NCBI GenBank assembly: GCA_902543245.1
Contig: CACBXQ010000006.1
Location: forward strand, 23,164-87,163
Reading direction: 5' to 3'
DNA: 64,000 nucleotides
Source: an uncultured Pelagibacteraceae bacterium
GTDB taxonomy: Bacteria > Pseudomonadota > Alphaproteobacteria > Pelagibacterales > Pelagibacteraceae
Shown here: positions 7,670 through 17,590 of the stretch, one piece after another
Numbering within the stretch: the first letter of the stretch is position 1
Layout of the letters: each line of letters opens with the position of its first letter
Notes under the pieces: generated by a model
Databases searched by the model: none
Told to the model about the DNA's origin: nothing
The model's input: only the letters and a program-made list of their open reading frames with translations
Program-made: the position numbers and the translations under genes

Positions 7670-9562
7670 ATGAATTTTAAAAATTTAGCTATGTGGGCAG
7701 TAATAGTCTTTTTGACTATTGGCTTATACAATATGTTTAAAGGTCCACAAAACTCGGCCAAGGGTTCTGATACAATAATATTTTCCCAGTTTCTGACAGA
7801 AGTTGATAATGGAAGAGTAACTCAAGTTCAAATTCAAGGAAATAATATAAAGGGCACACTTTCAAATGGTAAGGATTTTATAACCTATGCTCCAAATGAT
7901 CCAAATTTAATTGAAAAACTTACGAGCAAAGGTGTAAGTATTTCTGCTTCACCGCTAGATGAAAAAATGCCATCACTATTTGGTGTATTATTATCTTGGT
8001 TTCCTATGTTGTTGTTAATTGCGGTTTGGATCTTTTTTATGAGACAAATGCAAGGCGGCAAAGGTGGAGCTATGGGATTTGGAAAATCAAAAGCAAAAAT
8101 GATGAATGAGTTAAAGGGAAAAGTAACCTTTAATGATGTAGCAGGCGTAGAAGAAGCTAAAGAAGAAGTGGAGGAAGTAGTTGAATTTTTAAAGGATCCA
8201 AAAAAATTTAGCAGACTTGGTGGAAAAATTCCTAGAGGATGTCTATTAGTTGGACCTCCAGGAACTGGTAAAACTCTTTTAGCTAGAGCGATTGCAGGAG
8301 AGGCAGGAGTGCCATTCTTCACAATATCAGGGTCGGACTTTGTTGAAATGTTTGTTGGTGTTGGCGCATCAAGAGTGAGAGATATGTTTGAACAAGGAAA
8401 AAAACATTCACCTTGTATAATTTTTATAGATGAAATTGACGCTGTAGGGAGAAGTAGAGGAGCAGGTTTAGGTGGAGGAAATGACGAACGAGAACAAACT
8501 CTTAATCAATTATTAGTAGAGATGGATGGTTTTGATACTAACGAAGGTGTAATAATAATTGCAGCAACTAACAGACCTGATGTTCTTGATCCAGCTTTAT
8601 TAAGACCAGGACGTTTTGATAGACAAGTAGTAGTTTCTAATCCAGATATAATTGGTAGAGAAAAGATATTAAAAGTACACGTTAAGAAAATTTCAATGGC
8701 TCCAGATGTGAATTTAAGAACAATAGCAAGAGGGACTCCGGGTTTTTCTGGTGCAGATTTAGCAAATTTAGTAAATGAAGCAGCCCTTTTAGCTGCTAGA
8801 AAAAATAAAAGAATTGTTACTTATAATGAATTTGAGGAAGCCAAAGATAAGGTCATGATGGGAGCTGAAAGAAGATCAATGGTTATGACTGAGGAAGAGA
8901 AAAAACTAACAGCATATCATGAGGCTGGCCATGCTATTGTAACAATTAATGAAAAAGCGGCACACCCTATTCATAAGGCGACTATAATACCAAGAGGAAG
9001 AGCTTTAGGAATGGTTATGCAATTACCTGAAAGAGATGAGTTATCGCAAACAAGGGAACAATTGCATGCTCAAATGGCTATTGCTATGGGTGGTAGAGTT
9101 GCAGAGGAGATAATTTTTGGTGATGACAAAGTTACTACTGGAGCTTCAAGTGATATTGAACAAGCTACAAAAAGAGCTAGAGCAATGGTTATGAAAGCAG
9201 GATTAAGTAAAGAACTAGGTCCCGTTGCGTATGGTGAGAATGAAGAAGAAGTTTTTCTTGGTAGATCAGTTGCAAGACAACAAAATATGTCAGAGGAAAC
9301 AGCAAGAAAAGTTGATTCTGAAATTAGGCTTATTGTAGACAAAGGATACGATAGAGCAAAGAAGATATTAACAGAAAAGATAGACGATTTGCACAAATTA
9401 GCAAAGGCACTTTTAACTTATGAGACCTTAACAGGCGATGAAATTGAGAATTTAGTGAACAAAAATATTTATCCTGCAAATAAAGAAGATCTAAAAACGG
9501 ATGATGATAAACAAGATTCTGCTTTAGGTTCTATTGGTTTAAAACCAAAAATAGTTCATTAA
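7670..9562 (+). CDS. ftsH: FtsH, membrane-bound ATP-dependent zinc protease
   Basis: 630 residues: two N-terminal membrane helices (about 8-24 and 105-125) around a periplasmic domain, then an AAA+ domain with Walker A GPPGTGKT at 195-202, Walker [10 protein letters not shown], and the SRH. The M41 peptidase domain has the zinc motif HEAGH at 417-421. It degrades misfolded membrane proteins and short-lived regulators; in E. coli it destroys RpoH and LpxC. The preceding 63-base gap holds a plausible sigma-32 promoter. folP follows after 5 bases. Confidence 0.98.
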   Translation: MNFKNLAMWAVIVFLTIGLYNMFKGPQNSAKGSDTIIFSQFLTEVDNGRVTQVQIQGNNIKGTLSNGKDFITYAPNDPNLIEKLTSKGVSISASPLDEKMPSLFGVLLSWFPMLLLIAVWIFFMRQMQGGKGGAMGFGKSKAKMMNELKGKVTFNDVAGVEEAKEEVEEVVEFLKDPKKFSRLGGKIPRGCLLVGPPGTGKTLLARAIAGEAGVPFFTISGSDFVEMFVGVGASRVRDMFEQGKKHSPCIIFIDEIDAVGRSRGAGLGGGNDEREQTLNQLLVEMDGFDTNEGVIIIAATNRPDVLDPALLRPGRFDRQVVVSNPDIIGREKILKVHVKKISMAPDVNLRTIARGTPGFSGADLANLVNEAALLAARKNKRIVTYNEFEEAKDKVMMGAERRSMVMTEEEKKLTAYHEAGHAIVTINEKAAHPIHKATIIPRGRALGMVMQLPERDELSQTREQLHAQMAIAMGGRVAEEIIFGDDKVTTGASSDIEQATKRARAMVMKAGLSKELGPVAYGENEEEVFLGRSVARQQNMSEETARKVDSEIRLIVDKGYDRAKKILTEKIDDLHKLAKALLTYETLTGDEIENLVNKNIYPANKEDLKTDDDKQDSALGSIGLKPKIVH

Positions 9563-9567
9563 GGCTA

Positions 9568-10614
9568 ATGCCAAAATATTACACAAGAGTGTGTAATTTT
9601 CATTTTGGCAAATCATCGTTAAAAAAAATAAAAGAAAAGAAATCATTACCTTTAAATGGAAATCCATTAATTTCATTTGATAGTTTTGAATTAATAACAA
9701 AAACAAAAAAAAAAATTGTTCAATTAGATCAAATAAATCGTCTTAGGCATGATATTAAAAAAAAGGTAAAAAAAGATCTTGAATTAGTTACTAAAAAAAA
9801 AAAATTTAAAAAACTAAATTTAAACAATCATCCCATTATAATGGGAGTTCTAAATTTAACACCTGACAGTTTTTCTGATGGAGGACAATATAATAATAAG
9901 TCGAGTGGATATACACGTGCCATTTATTTATTTAATAAAGGTTGTGATATCTTGGATATTGGAGGTGAATCAACTAGACCAGGATCAAAAGAAGTTAAGA
10001 TAGATATAGAGTGGAAAAGGATAAAAGATATTTTAAAAAAATTAAGTAAATTAAATAAATTTATCTCAGTAGATACCAGAAAAAGTGAAATAATGAGCAA
10101 ATCTTTAAATTATAAAATTAGTTTAATTAATGATGTTTCTGGTTTATCTCATGATCCAGATACAATTGATTTACTTAGAAGGTCTAATAGCCCTTTCGTG
10201 ATCCATCACATGAAAGGAGTTCCAGAAAATATGCAAAAAAAACCAAAATATAAGAATGTAGTTTTAGAAATTTATGATTTTTTTGAGAGAAAAATTAAAC
10301 AATTAAGAGAGAATGGCATTAAACATAATAATATAATTTTAGACCCTGGAATTGGTTTTGGTAAGGATTTGAAACATAATATTACCATTCTTAATAACAT
10401 TTCTATTTTTCACACATTGGGCTTTCCTGTAATGTTAGGTGTTTCAAGGAAAAGATTTATAAAAGATATTTCTGGAAATAATGATAGCAAAGAAAGATTG
10501 GGAGGCACGATATCATCTTGTTTAAGTTCAATGATGCAAGGAGTTCAAATTCTAAGAGTGCACGATGTTAACGAAGTTAATCAGGCAATTAAAGTGTTCA
10601 AATCACTAAACTAA
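9568..10614 (+). CDS. folP: Dihydropteroate synthase with N-terminal extension
   Basis: The catalytic TIM barrel starts near residue 88 with IIMGVLNLTPDSFSDGG. It continues with DIGGESTRPGS, SVDTRK, INDVSG and DPGIGFGKD, all classical DHPS motifs. It condenses p-aminobenzoate with hydroxymethyl-dihydropterin in folate synthesis. The 348-residue ORF is about 70 residues longer than E. coli FolP because of a Lys-rich N-terminal extension. I recall similar extensions (with an LPL-G block) in other alphaproteobacterial FolPs. The extension contains a run of 12 A at 9793-9804, but the frame is intact. It lies 5 bases after ftsH and 3 bases before glmM. Confidence 0.93.
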   Translation: MPKYYTRVCNFHFGKSSLKKIKEKKSLPLNGNPLISFDSFELITKTKKKIVQLDQINRLRHDIKKKVKKDLELVTKKKKFKKLNLNNHPIIMGVLNLTPDSFSDGGQYNNKSSGYTRAIYLFNKGCDILDIGGESTRPGSKEVKIDIEWKRIKDILKKLSKLNKFISVDTRKSEIMSKSLNYKISLINDVSGLSHDPDTIDLLRRSNSPFVIHHMKGVPENMQKKPKYKNVVLEIYDFFERKIKQLRENGIKHNNIILDPGIGFGKDLKHNITILNNISIFHTLGFPVMLGVSRKRFIKDISGNNDSKERLGGTISSCLSSMMQGVQILRVHDVNEVNQAIKVFKSLN

Positions 10615-10617
10615 AAA

Positions 10618-11949
10618 ATGTTAAAAAAATATTTTGGAACCGATGGGATAAGAGGAAGGGTTAATAGTGGAAATATTAATGGTGATATGTTCTTTAAATT
10701 TGGATTAGCAGCTGGGACTTATTTTAGAAATTTAAATAAAAAAAAACAGACAGCTATAATTGCAAAAGATACAAGATTATCTGGTTACACTTTAGAGCCT
10801 GCGATTGTATCAGGCCTAGCTTCGGCTGGAATGCATGTATTTACTCTAGGACCACTACCAACAAATGGTCTTGCAATGTTAACAAAAAAAATGAAAGCTA
10901 ATTTGGGAATTATGATTACGGCGTCGCATAATCCATATTATGATAATGGTTTAAAACTTTTTGGGCCAGATGGATTAAAATTATCTGATAAAATTGAAAA
11001 AAGGATAGAGAAATTGATAGATTCAAAATTAAGAAAGAATTTATTAAATCCTAAAGTTTTAGGTAGAGTAAAAAGATTAGAAAATGCAAATGAAAATTAT
11101 ATCAAGATTCTTAAAAATAACTTTCCAAAAAACTTTAAATTAAACAAAATTAAAATAGCCATTGATTGTGCTAATGGAGCTGGCTATAAGTCAGCACCTA
11201 ATCTTTTAAAGTCTTTAGGTGCCAAAGTTTACACCACTGGAACAAAACCTAACGGATTTAATATAAATTATAAGTGTGGATCAACCAATCCTAATAAAAT
11301 TCGAAATTTGGTAAAAAAATATAAAGCTCATATTGGCATAGCTTTAGATGGTGATGCAGATAGGATAATTTTAGTTGATGAAAAATGTAATATTATTGAT
11401 GGTGATAAAATAATTGCGATGCTTGCAAATAGATGGGATAGGAAAAAAATTTTGAAAGGTGGTGTAGTAGGTACATTAATGTCTAATTATGGATTAGAAA
11501 AATACTTTAAAGAAAAAAAAATTAAATTTGTTAGAGCAAATGTTGGAGATAGATATGTTAAAGAAATTATGCAAAAAAATAAATTCAATTTAGGAGGGGA
11601 ACAATCTGGTCATATTATTTTGGGTAAATTCGCTACTACAGGAGATGGACTCTTAGTTGCCCTAGAGGTTTTATTTTCAATGAGAAAAGGAAAGAAAGCT
11701 AGTGAATTATTTAATATTTTTAATTTAGTTCCACAAATTTTAGAAAACATTAATGTTAAAGATAAAAATATTATTAATTTAAAAAAATGTAAAAAAGCTA
11801 TAAAAAAAGCAAATAAAATGATCTCTGGAGAGGGAAGAATGTTGATCAGAAAATCTGGAACTGAACCATTAATTAGAATTATGGGGGAGTCTTATAATAA
11901 AAATTTACTTATTAAGTGCATAAAAATTGTAAAAAAAACATTGAAATAA
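10618..11949 (+). CDS. glmM: Phosphoglucosamine mutase GlmM
   Basis: 443 residues with the four alpha-D-phosphohexomutase blocks. FGTDGIRG is at the N-terminus, the phosphoserine loop TASHNP has Ser103, the metal loop is DGDADR, and the phosphate-binding RKSGTEPLIRIM is near the C-terminus. It converts glucosamine-6-phosphate to glucosamine-1-phosphate for UDP-GlcNAc, the precursor of peptidoglycan and lipid A. The neighbourhood ftsH-folP-glmM is conserved across proteobacteria. Length is normal. Confidence 0.97.
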   Translation: MLKKYFGTDGIRGRVNSGNINGDMFFKFGLAAGTYFRNLNKKKQTAIIAKDTRLSGYTLEPAIVSGLASAGMHVFTLGPLPTNGLAMLTKKMKANLGIMITASHNPYYDNGLKLFGPDGLKLSDKIEKRIEKLIDSKLRKNLLNPKVLGRVKRLENANENYIKILKNNFPKNFKLNKIKIAIDCANGAGYKSAPNLLKSLGAKVYTTGTKPNGFNINYKCGSTNPNKIRNLVKKYKAHIGIALDGDADRIILVDEKCNIIDGDKIIAMLANRWDRKKILKGGVVGTLMSNYGLEKYFKEKKIKFVRANVGDRYVKEIMQKNKFNLGGEQSGHIILGKFATTGDGLLVALEVLFSMRKGKKASELFNIFNLVPQILENINVKDKNIINLKKCKKAIKKANKMISGEGRMLIRKSGTEPLIRIMGESYNKNLLIKCIKIVKKTLK

Positions 11950-11950
11950 A

Positions 11951-12760
11951 TTGAAACCCAATTCAAAAATATTAATTATAGCAGGATCAGACTCTTCAGG
12001 AGGTGCTGGAATTCAGGCCGATATTAAAACAATTACTGCTTTAGGCTCTTATGCTATGACTGCTATTACTGCAATTACATCACAAAATACAACTGGAGTT
12101 CTATCAATAGAATCTGTTTCACCTAAAGAAATTTCTAAACAAATTGAATTTACTGCAAAAGATATAAAACCAGACGCAATAAAAATTGGGATGTTACATT
12201 CTGAAAAAGTTATTAAAGCTGTATTTAAATCTTTAAAAAAAATAAATGCAAAAAGGATTATTCTTGACCCTGTAATGGTTGCGAAAGGTGGCACAAAACT
12301 AATTAATAATAACTCTATTCAACTAATAAGGAAAATTTTAGACAGAGTGGATTTAATTACTCCAAACATACCTGAGGCTGAAATATTAACCTCTTATAAA
12401 ATAAATAGTAAAGAAGATATGATTTATGCAGCTAACATTTTAATAAAAAAAGGTGCTAAAAATGTATTAATAAAAGGAGGACATTTACCCACATTAGTTA
12501 TGCAAGATATACTTGTTAATAAGAATGAAATATCAATTTTTAAAAATAAGAAAATTAATACTAACAATACTCATGGAACTGGTTGTACTTTATCTAGCGC
12601 AATAACCTCTTATTATTCTTGTGGAAAAACTTTAAAGAAATCTTGTGAGTTGGCTATTAAATATGTAAATAATGCTATTGGATCAAAAATCATAATTGGA
12701 AAAGGACATGGTCCTATAAACCATTTAAACAGTTTTTATATAAAGAAAAAATTTAGATGA
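11951..12760 (+). CDS. thiD: Hydroxymethylpyrimidine (phospho)kinase ThiD
   Basis: 269-residue ribokinase-fold protein. It has [15 protein letters not shown] near the N-terminus, MVAKGG, and the anion-hole/catalytic block [14 protein letters not shown]. It phosphorylates HMP and HMP-phosphate for thiamine pyrophosphate. SAR11 cells are known to need external HMP or a relative, so a ThiD kinase is consistent with salvage. The start is TTG at 11951, one base after the glmM stop. The 3' end overlaps purA by 4 bases (ATGA), implying coupled translation. Confidence 0.94.
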   Translation: MKPNSKILIIAGSDSSGGAGIQADIKTITALGSYAMTAITAITSQNTTGVLSIESVSPKEISKQIEFTAKDIKPDAIKIGMLHSEKVIKAVFKSLKKINAKRIILDPVMVAKGGTKLINNNSIQLIRKILDRVDLITPNIPEAEILTSYKINSKEDMIYAANILIKKGAKNVLIKGGHLPTLVMQDILVNKNEISIFKNKKINTNNTHGTGCTLSSAITSYYSCGKTLKKSCELAIKYVNNAIGSKIIIGKGHGPINHLNSFYIKKKFR

Positions 12761-14049
12761 AAAACATAGTTGTAGTTGGGTCACAATGGGGAGATGAGGG
12801 TAAAGGAAAGATAGTTGACTGGTTATCGAGTGAAGCTGATGTTGTTATTAGATTTCAAGGAGGGCATAATGCTGGTCATACACTTGTCATTGATGGTGTA
12901 ACATACAAGCTTAGACTACTACCTTCTGGTATTGTGAGAAAAAATAAAATATCTATTATTGGAAATGGTGTTGTTATAGATCCGTGGGCGCTCTTAGATG
13001 AAATTGAAGAAATTAAAAATAAAGGTGTTGAAGTAACTGAAAAAAATTTAATAATCTCAGAAACTGCTACATTGATTTTGCCTTTTCATAAAGAAATGGA
13101 TGAAATCAGAGAAGACTCAGCTGGCAAAGGGAAGATTGGAACAACGCGTAGAGGAATTGGTCCTGCTTATGAAGATAAAGTTGGTAGGCGATCAATTAGA
13201 GTAATGGATTTGATTTCAGAGAAAAATTTGGATGAAAGGTTGGTTACAGTTTTATCACATCATAATGCTATTAGAAAAGGTCTTGGAAGACCTATTTTTG
13301 AAAAAGATAAATTAAAAAAAGAAATATTAAAAATAGCACCAATTATTTTGAAATATTCACAACCAGTATGGAAAAAGATAGATCAATTTAAAAATGAAGG
13401 AAAAAAAATATTATTTGAAGGAGCTCAAGGTATATTGCTTGATGTTGATCATGGAACGTATCCATTTGTTACATCGTCAAATACGGTAGCGTCTTCTGCA
13501 GCTACTGGCTCTGGCTGTGGGCCTAATTCTATAAATTATGTTTTAGGTATAACTAAAGCATACACAACTCGAGTTGGAGAAGGACCTTTTCCAACAGAAT
13601 TATTAGATGATTTAGGTGAAAAACTTGGAGAGAGAGGAAAAGAGTTTGGAACTGTAACTAGCAGGAAAAGAAGATGCGGGTGGTTTGATGGAGTTCTGGT
13701 AAGACAGACTATTAAAATTTCAGGTATAGATGGTATAGCACTTACAAAACTAGATGTATTAGATGAATTTGAAGAAATAAAAATGTGCACAGCTTACTCA
13801 TTAAATGGAAAAGAAATTGATTATTTACCAGCTGCTGTGGAAGACCAGATTAAAGTAAAGCCAATTTATAAAACTTTCATTGGTTGGAAATCAAGCACAC
13901 AAGGAATTAAGAAGTTTGATGATTTACCAGATAACGCAAAAGTTTATATTAAAGAACTTGAAAAATTTATCGAAACTAAAATATCAAGTATTTCGACAAG
14001 TCCCGAACGTGAAGATACTATTTTATTAGAAAATCCTTTTAATTCTTAA
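12757..14049 (+). CDS. purA: Adenylosuccinate synthetase PurA
   Basis: 430 residues. The GTP-binding loop GDEGKGK is at 12-18 with catalytic Asp13, followed by [17 protein letters not shown] and the C-terminal [12 protein letters not shown] and EREDT motifs. It makes adenylosuccinate from IMP and aspartate using GTP, the first committed step to AMP. It is the last plus-strand gene of the leftmost operon, and its stop lies 7 bases from the convergent rpoH stop. No terminator hairpin is visible in that gap. Confidence 0.98.
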   Translation: MKNIVVVGSQWGDEGKGKIVDWLSSEADVVIRFQGGHNAGHTLVIDGVTYKLRLLPSGIVRKNKISIIGNGVVIDPWALLDEIEEIKNKGVEVTEKNLIISETATLILPFHKEMDEIREDSAGKGKIGTTRRGIGPAYEDKVGRRSIRVMDLISEKNLDERLVTVLSHHNAIRKGLGRPIFEKDKLKKEILKIAPIILKYSQPVWKKIDQFKNEGKKILFEGAQGILLDVDHGTYPFVTSSNTVASSAATGSGCGPNSINYVLGITKAYTTRVGEGPFPTELLDDLGEKLGERGKEFGTVTSRKRRCGWFDGVLVRQTIKISGIDGIALTKLDVLDEFEEIKMCTAYSLNGKEIDYLPAAVEDQIKVKPIYKTFIGWKSSTQGIKKFDDLPDNAKVYIKELEKFIETKISSISTSPEREDTILLENPFNS

Positions 14050-14056
14050 TTTGGAA

Positions 14057-14950
14057 TTAGTTTGCTGGTAACAAATTTTTTGATTTAGCAGAATTTAACA
14101 TGTATTTTTGAACTTTTTCAAAAGCTTTATTTTCGATTTGTCGTATTCTCTCTCTACTAATTTTATAAAGTTTACTTAATTCTTCTAATGTTTTTGGCTC
14201 ATCATTTAATCTTCTTGAAAATAAAATTTCTCTTTCTCTATCATTTAGTATCTTTATAGACTCTTTAAGTAAATCTTTTCTTTGTTCCATTTCTTCATTT
14301 TGAGCAAACTTTAACTCGTGATCCATTTCTTTATCAACCAACCAATCTTGCCATTCATCACCATCTTCCCCAATTTGTGCATTTAGGGATTTTTCTTTTC
14401 CTGATAATCTTCTGTTCATTGAGACAACTTCCTCTTCACTCACATCTAGTTTTTTTGCAATTTCCGAAACATGTTCATTTTTAAGATCACCTTCAGTTTT
14501 AGGTGCAATCTGATTTTTTATTTTTTTTAAGTTAAAAAAGAGTTTTTTTTGCGCAGTTGTAGTTCCTATTTTTACTAAACTCCATGATCTTAATATATAT
14601 TCTTGGATAGATGCTTTAATCCACCACATAGCATAAGTTGCCAGTCTAAAGCCTTTTTCAGGTTCAAATTTTTTAACTGCTTGCATTAACCCAACGTTAC
14701 CTTCAGATATCATTTCATTTAAAGGCAAGCCATATCCTTTATATCCCATAGCTATTTTTGCAACTAACCTTAAATGGCTTGTTACTAATTTTTCTGCTGA
14801 CTTAACGTTGCCAGTATTTTTCCAGTTTTTAGCTAACAAATATTCTTCCTCTGCATCAAGCATTGGGAATTTTTTAATTTGAGCTAAATATTCAACAAGG
14901 CCACCTTCATTGGATAGTGCAGGAACATTATTATTAATTGTTTTAGGCAT
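14057..14950 (-). CDS. rpoH: RNA polymerase heat-shock sigma factor RpoH (sigma-32)
   Basis: 297 residues with sigma-70 regions 1.2 to 4.2. The region 2.4 block TYAMWWIKASIQEYILRSWSLVK is followed directly by the RpoH-box-like KIGTTTAQKKLFFNLKK, which separates it from RpoD. The C-terminal helix-turn-helix carries EELSKLYKISRERIRQIENKAF. It directs transcription of chaperone and protease genes. It lies 41 bases downstream of rluD on the same strand, the conserved alphaproteobacterial pairing. No stress-specific upstream hairpin is evident in the short AT-rich gap. Confidence 0.95.
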   Translation of the reverse strand: MPKTINNNVPALSNEGGLVEYLAQIKKFPMLDAEEEYLLAKNWKNTGNVKSAEKLVTSHLRLVAKIAMGYKGYGLPLNEMISEGNVGLMQAVKKFEPEKGFRLATYAMWWIKASIQEYILRSWSLVKIGTTTAQKKLFFNLKKIKNQIAPKTEGDLKNEHVSEIAKKLDVSEEEVVSMNRRLSGKEKSLNAQIGEDGDEWQDWLVDKEMDHELKFAQNEEMEQRKDLLKESIKILNDREREILFSRRLNDEPKTLEELSKLYKISRERIRQIENKAFEKVQKYMLNSAKSKNLLPAN

Positions 14951-14991
14951 AGCAGTATTTATTTAATAAATAATTTTGTTTTTACAATCAT

Positions 14992-15972
14992 TTATTTACT
15001 AAGGTTTTTAAGTCTTTTTAAAATACTTTCAAGCTCTATTGGTAAATTACATGAAAAAATCATCTTTTTATTTTTTACTGGATGCATAAAACCTAAAGTT
15101 TTTGCGTGTAAAAACTGTCTATTGAGATTAGTTATCATTATCTCTAATTTAGGATCAATATTTTTTAATTTTTTATATTTTTTTTTATATTTTTTATCTC
15201 CAACAATATTATTTCCTTTATGACTCATGTGAACTCTAATTTGATGAGTTCTTCCAGTTTCTAATTTGCACTCTACAAGACTTAGGGTAGGAACATTTTC
15301 ATTTTCAAAAATATGTAAAGTTTTGTAATTTGTAATAGCTTTTTTTCCTTTATTAATTCCAACTTCCATTAACTGTCTATTTTTTTTACTTCTAGTGATT
15401 AAAGTATTTATTTTTCCAGAGGAAGGCCTTAATTTTCCCCAGATTAATAATTGATATATTCTATCGATACTATGCTTATTAAATTGATTTGAAAGATCTT
15501 CGTGACTTAAATTATTTTTAGCAACCACTATCAAGCCTGATGTGTCTTTATCTATTCTATGCACAATGCCAGGTCTAAGCTCATCTCCGATATTTGATAG
15601 TTTATTCCCACAATAATTCATCAAGGCATTTACAATAGTATTATCATAATTACCAGCTCCTGGATGCATCGAAATATTTGATGGTTTGTTTAAAACCAAT
15701 AAATCTTGATCCTCATATACTATATCAAGTTTAAAATCATACGGTTTTAATGAAGCTTTTTTCGGATCAGGTATTTCTAGGATGATTTTATCATCTAGAA
15801 ATATTTTTTTAGAAGGCGATTTAACAACCAAGTTATTAATTTTTAATTTCTCATTTAAAATTAAATTTTTAATTCTATTTCTGCTTAAATCATCTAATTT
15901 AATGCTGAGGTAATTATCTACTCTTGAATAATTATTAATATCTTTCACATTTAATTTAATGAATTTTTTCAT
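14992..15972 (-). CDS. rluD: RluD-type 23S rRNA pseudouridine synthase
   Basis: 326 residues: an N-terminal S4 RNA-binding domain (about 15-75) and a RluA-family catalytic domain with GIVHRIDKDTSGL (catalytic Asp in the RIDKDTSG motif) and the later TGRTHQIRVHM block. It makes pseudouridines in helix 69 of 23S rRNA in E. coli. It is slightly shorter in loops but otherwise complete. It precedes rpoH on the minus strand, and upstream there are only 23 bases to the divergently oriented tRNA-Arg. Confidence 0.92.
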   Translation of the reverse strand: MKKFIKLNVKDINNYSRVDNYLSIKLDDLSRNRIKNLILNEKLKINNLVVKSPSKKIFLDDKIILEIPDPKKASLKPYDFKLDIVYEDQDLLVLNKPSNISMHPGAGNYDNTIVNALMNYCGNKLSNIGDELRPGIVHRIDKDTSGLIVVAKNNLSHEDLSNQFNKHSIDRIYQLLIWGKLRPSSGKINTLITRSKKNRQLMEVGINKGKKAITNYKTLHIFENENVPTLSLVECKLETGRTHQIRVHMSHKGNNIVGDKKYKKKYKKLKNIDPKLEIMITNLNRQFLHAKTLGFMHPVKNKKMIFSCNLPIELESILKRLKNLSK

Positions 15973-15995
15973 AAAATATATTAATAGTATTATAT

Positions 15996-16072
15996 GCGTC
16001 TGTAGCTCAATTGGATAGAGCGCCTGACTTCGGATCAGGAGGTTGAGGGTTCAACTCCTTCCAGGCGCACCA
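15996..16072 (+). tRNA. tRNA-Arg (anticodon TCG)
   Basis: A 77-base cloverleaf with encoded CCA at 16070-16072. The acceptor stem is GCGTCTG / CAGGCGC (one G-T pair) and the anticodon arm is CCTGA-CTTCGGA-TCAGG with anticodon TCG, reading CGN. The T arm contains GGTTCAACTCC, a T-loop with TTCAACT. It sits between two minus-strand genes and needs its own promoter in the 23 bases upstream or inside rluD. Confidence 0.97.
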
Positions 16073-16074
16073 TA

Positions 16075-16872
16075 CTATTCACCAACATTTATTAAAGATC
16101 CTTTTTTTCTTGCTTGATTAAATGAGTAATAAAATAACAAAACTCCTAAGAAAAAATATATAAAATTTAGATAAAAAGCATTTAAAATATTTTTATAATC
16201 CACAGTACCCTCAACGAGTATATGTCTTGCTTCCTCAAATATGTGAACTAGTGGAAGACCCTTTGCAACTGTTTGAAGTATATCTGGCAATATCTCAATT
16301 GGATAATAAATACAACCAAGAGGAGCGAGCAAGAACATTGTTGACCAAGCTATGTTTTCAAATGCTGGACCAAATCTAAGAAGACCTGATGACACAAATA
16401 ACCCTAATGTCATTCCAAAGATATACAAGCTTAAAAATAGAAAGAATAGTGGGATACCCAAGTTTAATATAGATATTCCAAATAAAGGAGTTGTTAAAAT
16501 AATTGCAGGAACTAAACCTATCATTGTTCTCAAAAAAGCCGTTAATATTAAAGATGTTATTATTTCACTAATTTTCATTGGGGCAATGAATAAATTTGTA
16601 AAATTTCTACTATAAATTTCCTCTAAAAAAAGCATGTTAAAGCTAATACTTGACCTGAAAAGAAAGTCATAAAGTATTGCACAAGTTAGTATTACGCCTA
16701 CAGTATTATTGTAATAGTCACTATACATAGAAAAAAATTTTGAAATAAATCCCCATAGAGTAATTTGAATAGTTGGCCAATAGATCAAATCCATTACTCT
16801 TGGAAAAGAATTTCTAATTAAAAAAAAGTGCCTTAAATAAAGGCCATACATTCTATTTAAACTATTTTTCAT
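16075..16872 (-). CDS. ABC-2 type transporter permease
   Basis: 265 residues with about six membrane helices and an ABC-2/NodJ-like layout. Visible parts are RVMDLIYWPTIQITLWGFISKF (helix 1), the extracellular-loop/helix segment APLGCIYYPIEILPDILQ, and the terminal helix FIYFFLGVLLFYYSF. It pairs with the ATPase encoded just upstream (11-base overlap). Such two-gene exporters move lipids, polysaccharides or drugs; the cargo cannot be read from the sequence. The stop lies 2 bases from the end of the tRNA-Arg gene. Confidence 0.85.
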   Translation of the reverse strand: MKNSLNRMYGLYLRHFFLIRNSFPRVMDLIYWPTIQITLWGFISKFFSMYSDYYNNTVGVILTCAILYDFLFRSSISFNMLFLEEIYSRNFTNLFIAPMKISEIITSLILTAFLRTMIGLVPAIILTTPLFGISILNLGIPLFFLFLSLYIFGMTLGLFVSSGLLRFGPAFENIAWSTMFLLAPLGCIYYPIEILPDILQTVAKGLPLVHIFEEARHILVEGTVDYKNILNAFYLNFIYFFLGVLLFYYSFNQARKKGSLINVGE

Positions 16873-17590
16873 TTCTTGATAATTTTAAAAAAACTTCCTC
16901 CAAGTTATCTTGACCATGTTTTTTAAGTAATTGATTTGGGGTACCTTCATCAATTATTTTTCCATTTTTCATCATTAAAACATTTGAACAAAGTCTTTTG
17001 ACCTCATTCATGTTATGGGAGGCCAGTAATATTGAAACTGTATTTTCTTTTATGTATTTTTCAAGAAAACTTCTAACAAAATCTCCAGTATCTGGGTCGA
17101 GTGAAGCAGTGGGTTCGTCTAATAATAAAATTGATGGAGTATTAATTAAAGATTTTGCTAAACTTACTCTATTTTTCTGACCTGAGGATAATTCTCCAGT
17201 TTTTTGATTTATAAAATTTTTTAGATTTAAAGTTTCTACTAAATAATCTATTCTATCACTTAGTTTATTTACATTATATAATCGAGCATAAACAATTAAA
17301 TTTTCTTTAACTGTTAATTTTTTTGGAAGCTCAATATATGGCGAAATAAAATTCATCTTATGCAGAAGTTCAATTCTATTTTTTTCGATATCTTTTCCTT
17401 TAATAAAAACTTGACCGGATGATGCTCTCAACAAACCGAGCATAATAGCTATCGTTGTAGTTTTTCCACATCCATTAGGCCCTAGCAATCCTACGATTTC
17501 ATTATCTGATACTGAAAAATTTATTCCATTTACTGCATTTTTATCAGAGTAGTTTTTATAAATATTTTTTACTTCTATCGGATTGATCAT
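16862..17590 (-). CDS. ABC transporter ATP-binding protein (ABC-2 exporter)
   Basis: 242-residue nucleotide-binding subunit. Walker A GPNGCGKT is at 37-44, the signature LSSGQKNRVSLAKSL follows, Walker B is ILLLDEPTASLD, and the H-loop is in ASHNMNEV. It energises the permease encoded immediately downstream. It overlaps the upstream Sua5 gene by 4 bases and the permease by 11 bases, so all three are translated from one minus-strand transcript. It resembles the NodI/CcmA-type exporter ATPases; the substrate is not known. Confidence 0.9.
   Translation of the reverse strand: MINPIEVKNIYKNYSDKNAVNGINFSVSDNEIVGLLGPNGCGKTTTIAIMLGLLRASSGQVFIKGKDIEKNRIELLHKMNFISPYIELPKKLTVKENLIVYARLYNVNKLSDRIDYLVETLNLKNFINQKTGELSSGQKNRVSLAKSLINTPSILLLDEPTASLDPDTGDFVRSFLEKYIKENTVSILLASHNMNEVKRLCSNVLMMKNGKIIDEGTPNQLLKKHGQDNLEEVFLKLSRNEK

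Noticed and set aside
9793..9804. The A12 run in folP as a frameshift or broken gene.
   Set aside because: The frame continues without interruption into all DHPS motifs; only the possibility of slippage is kept as a finding.
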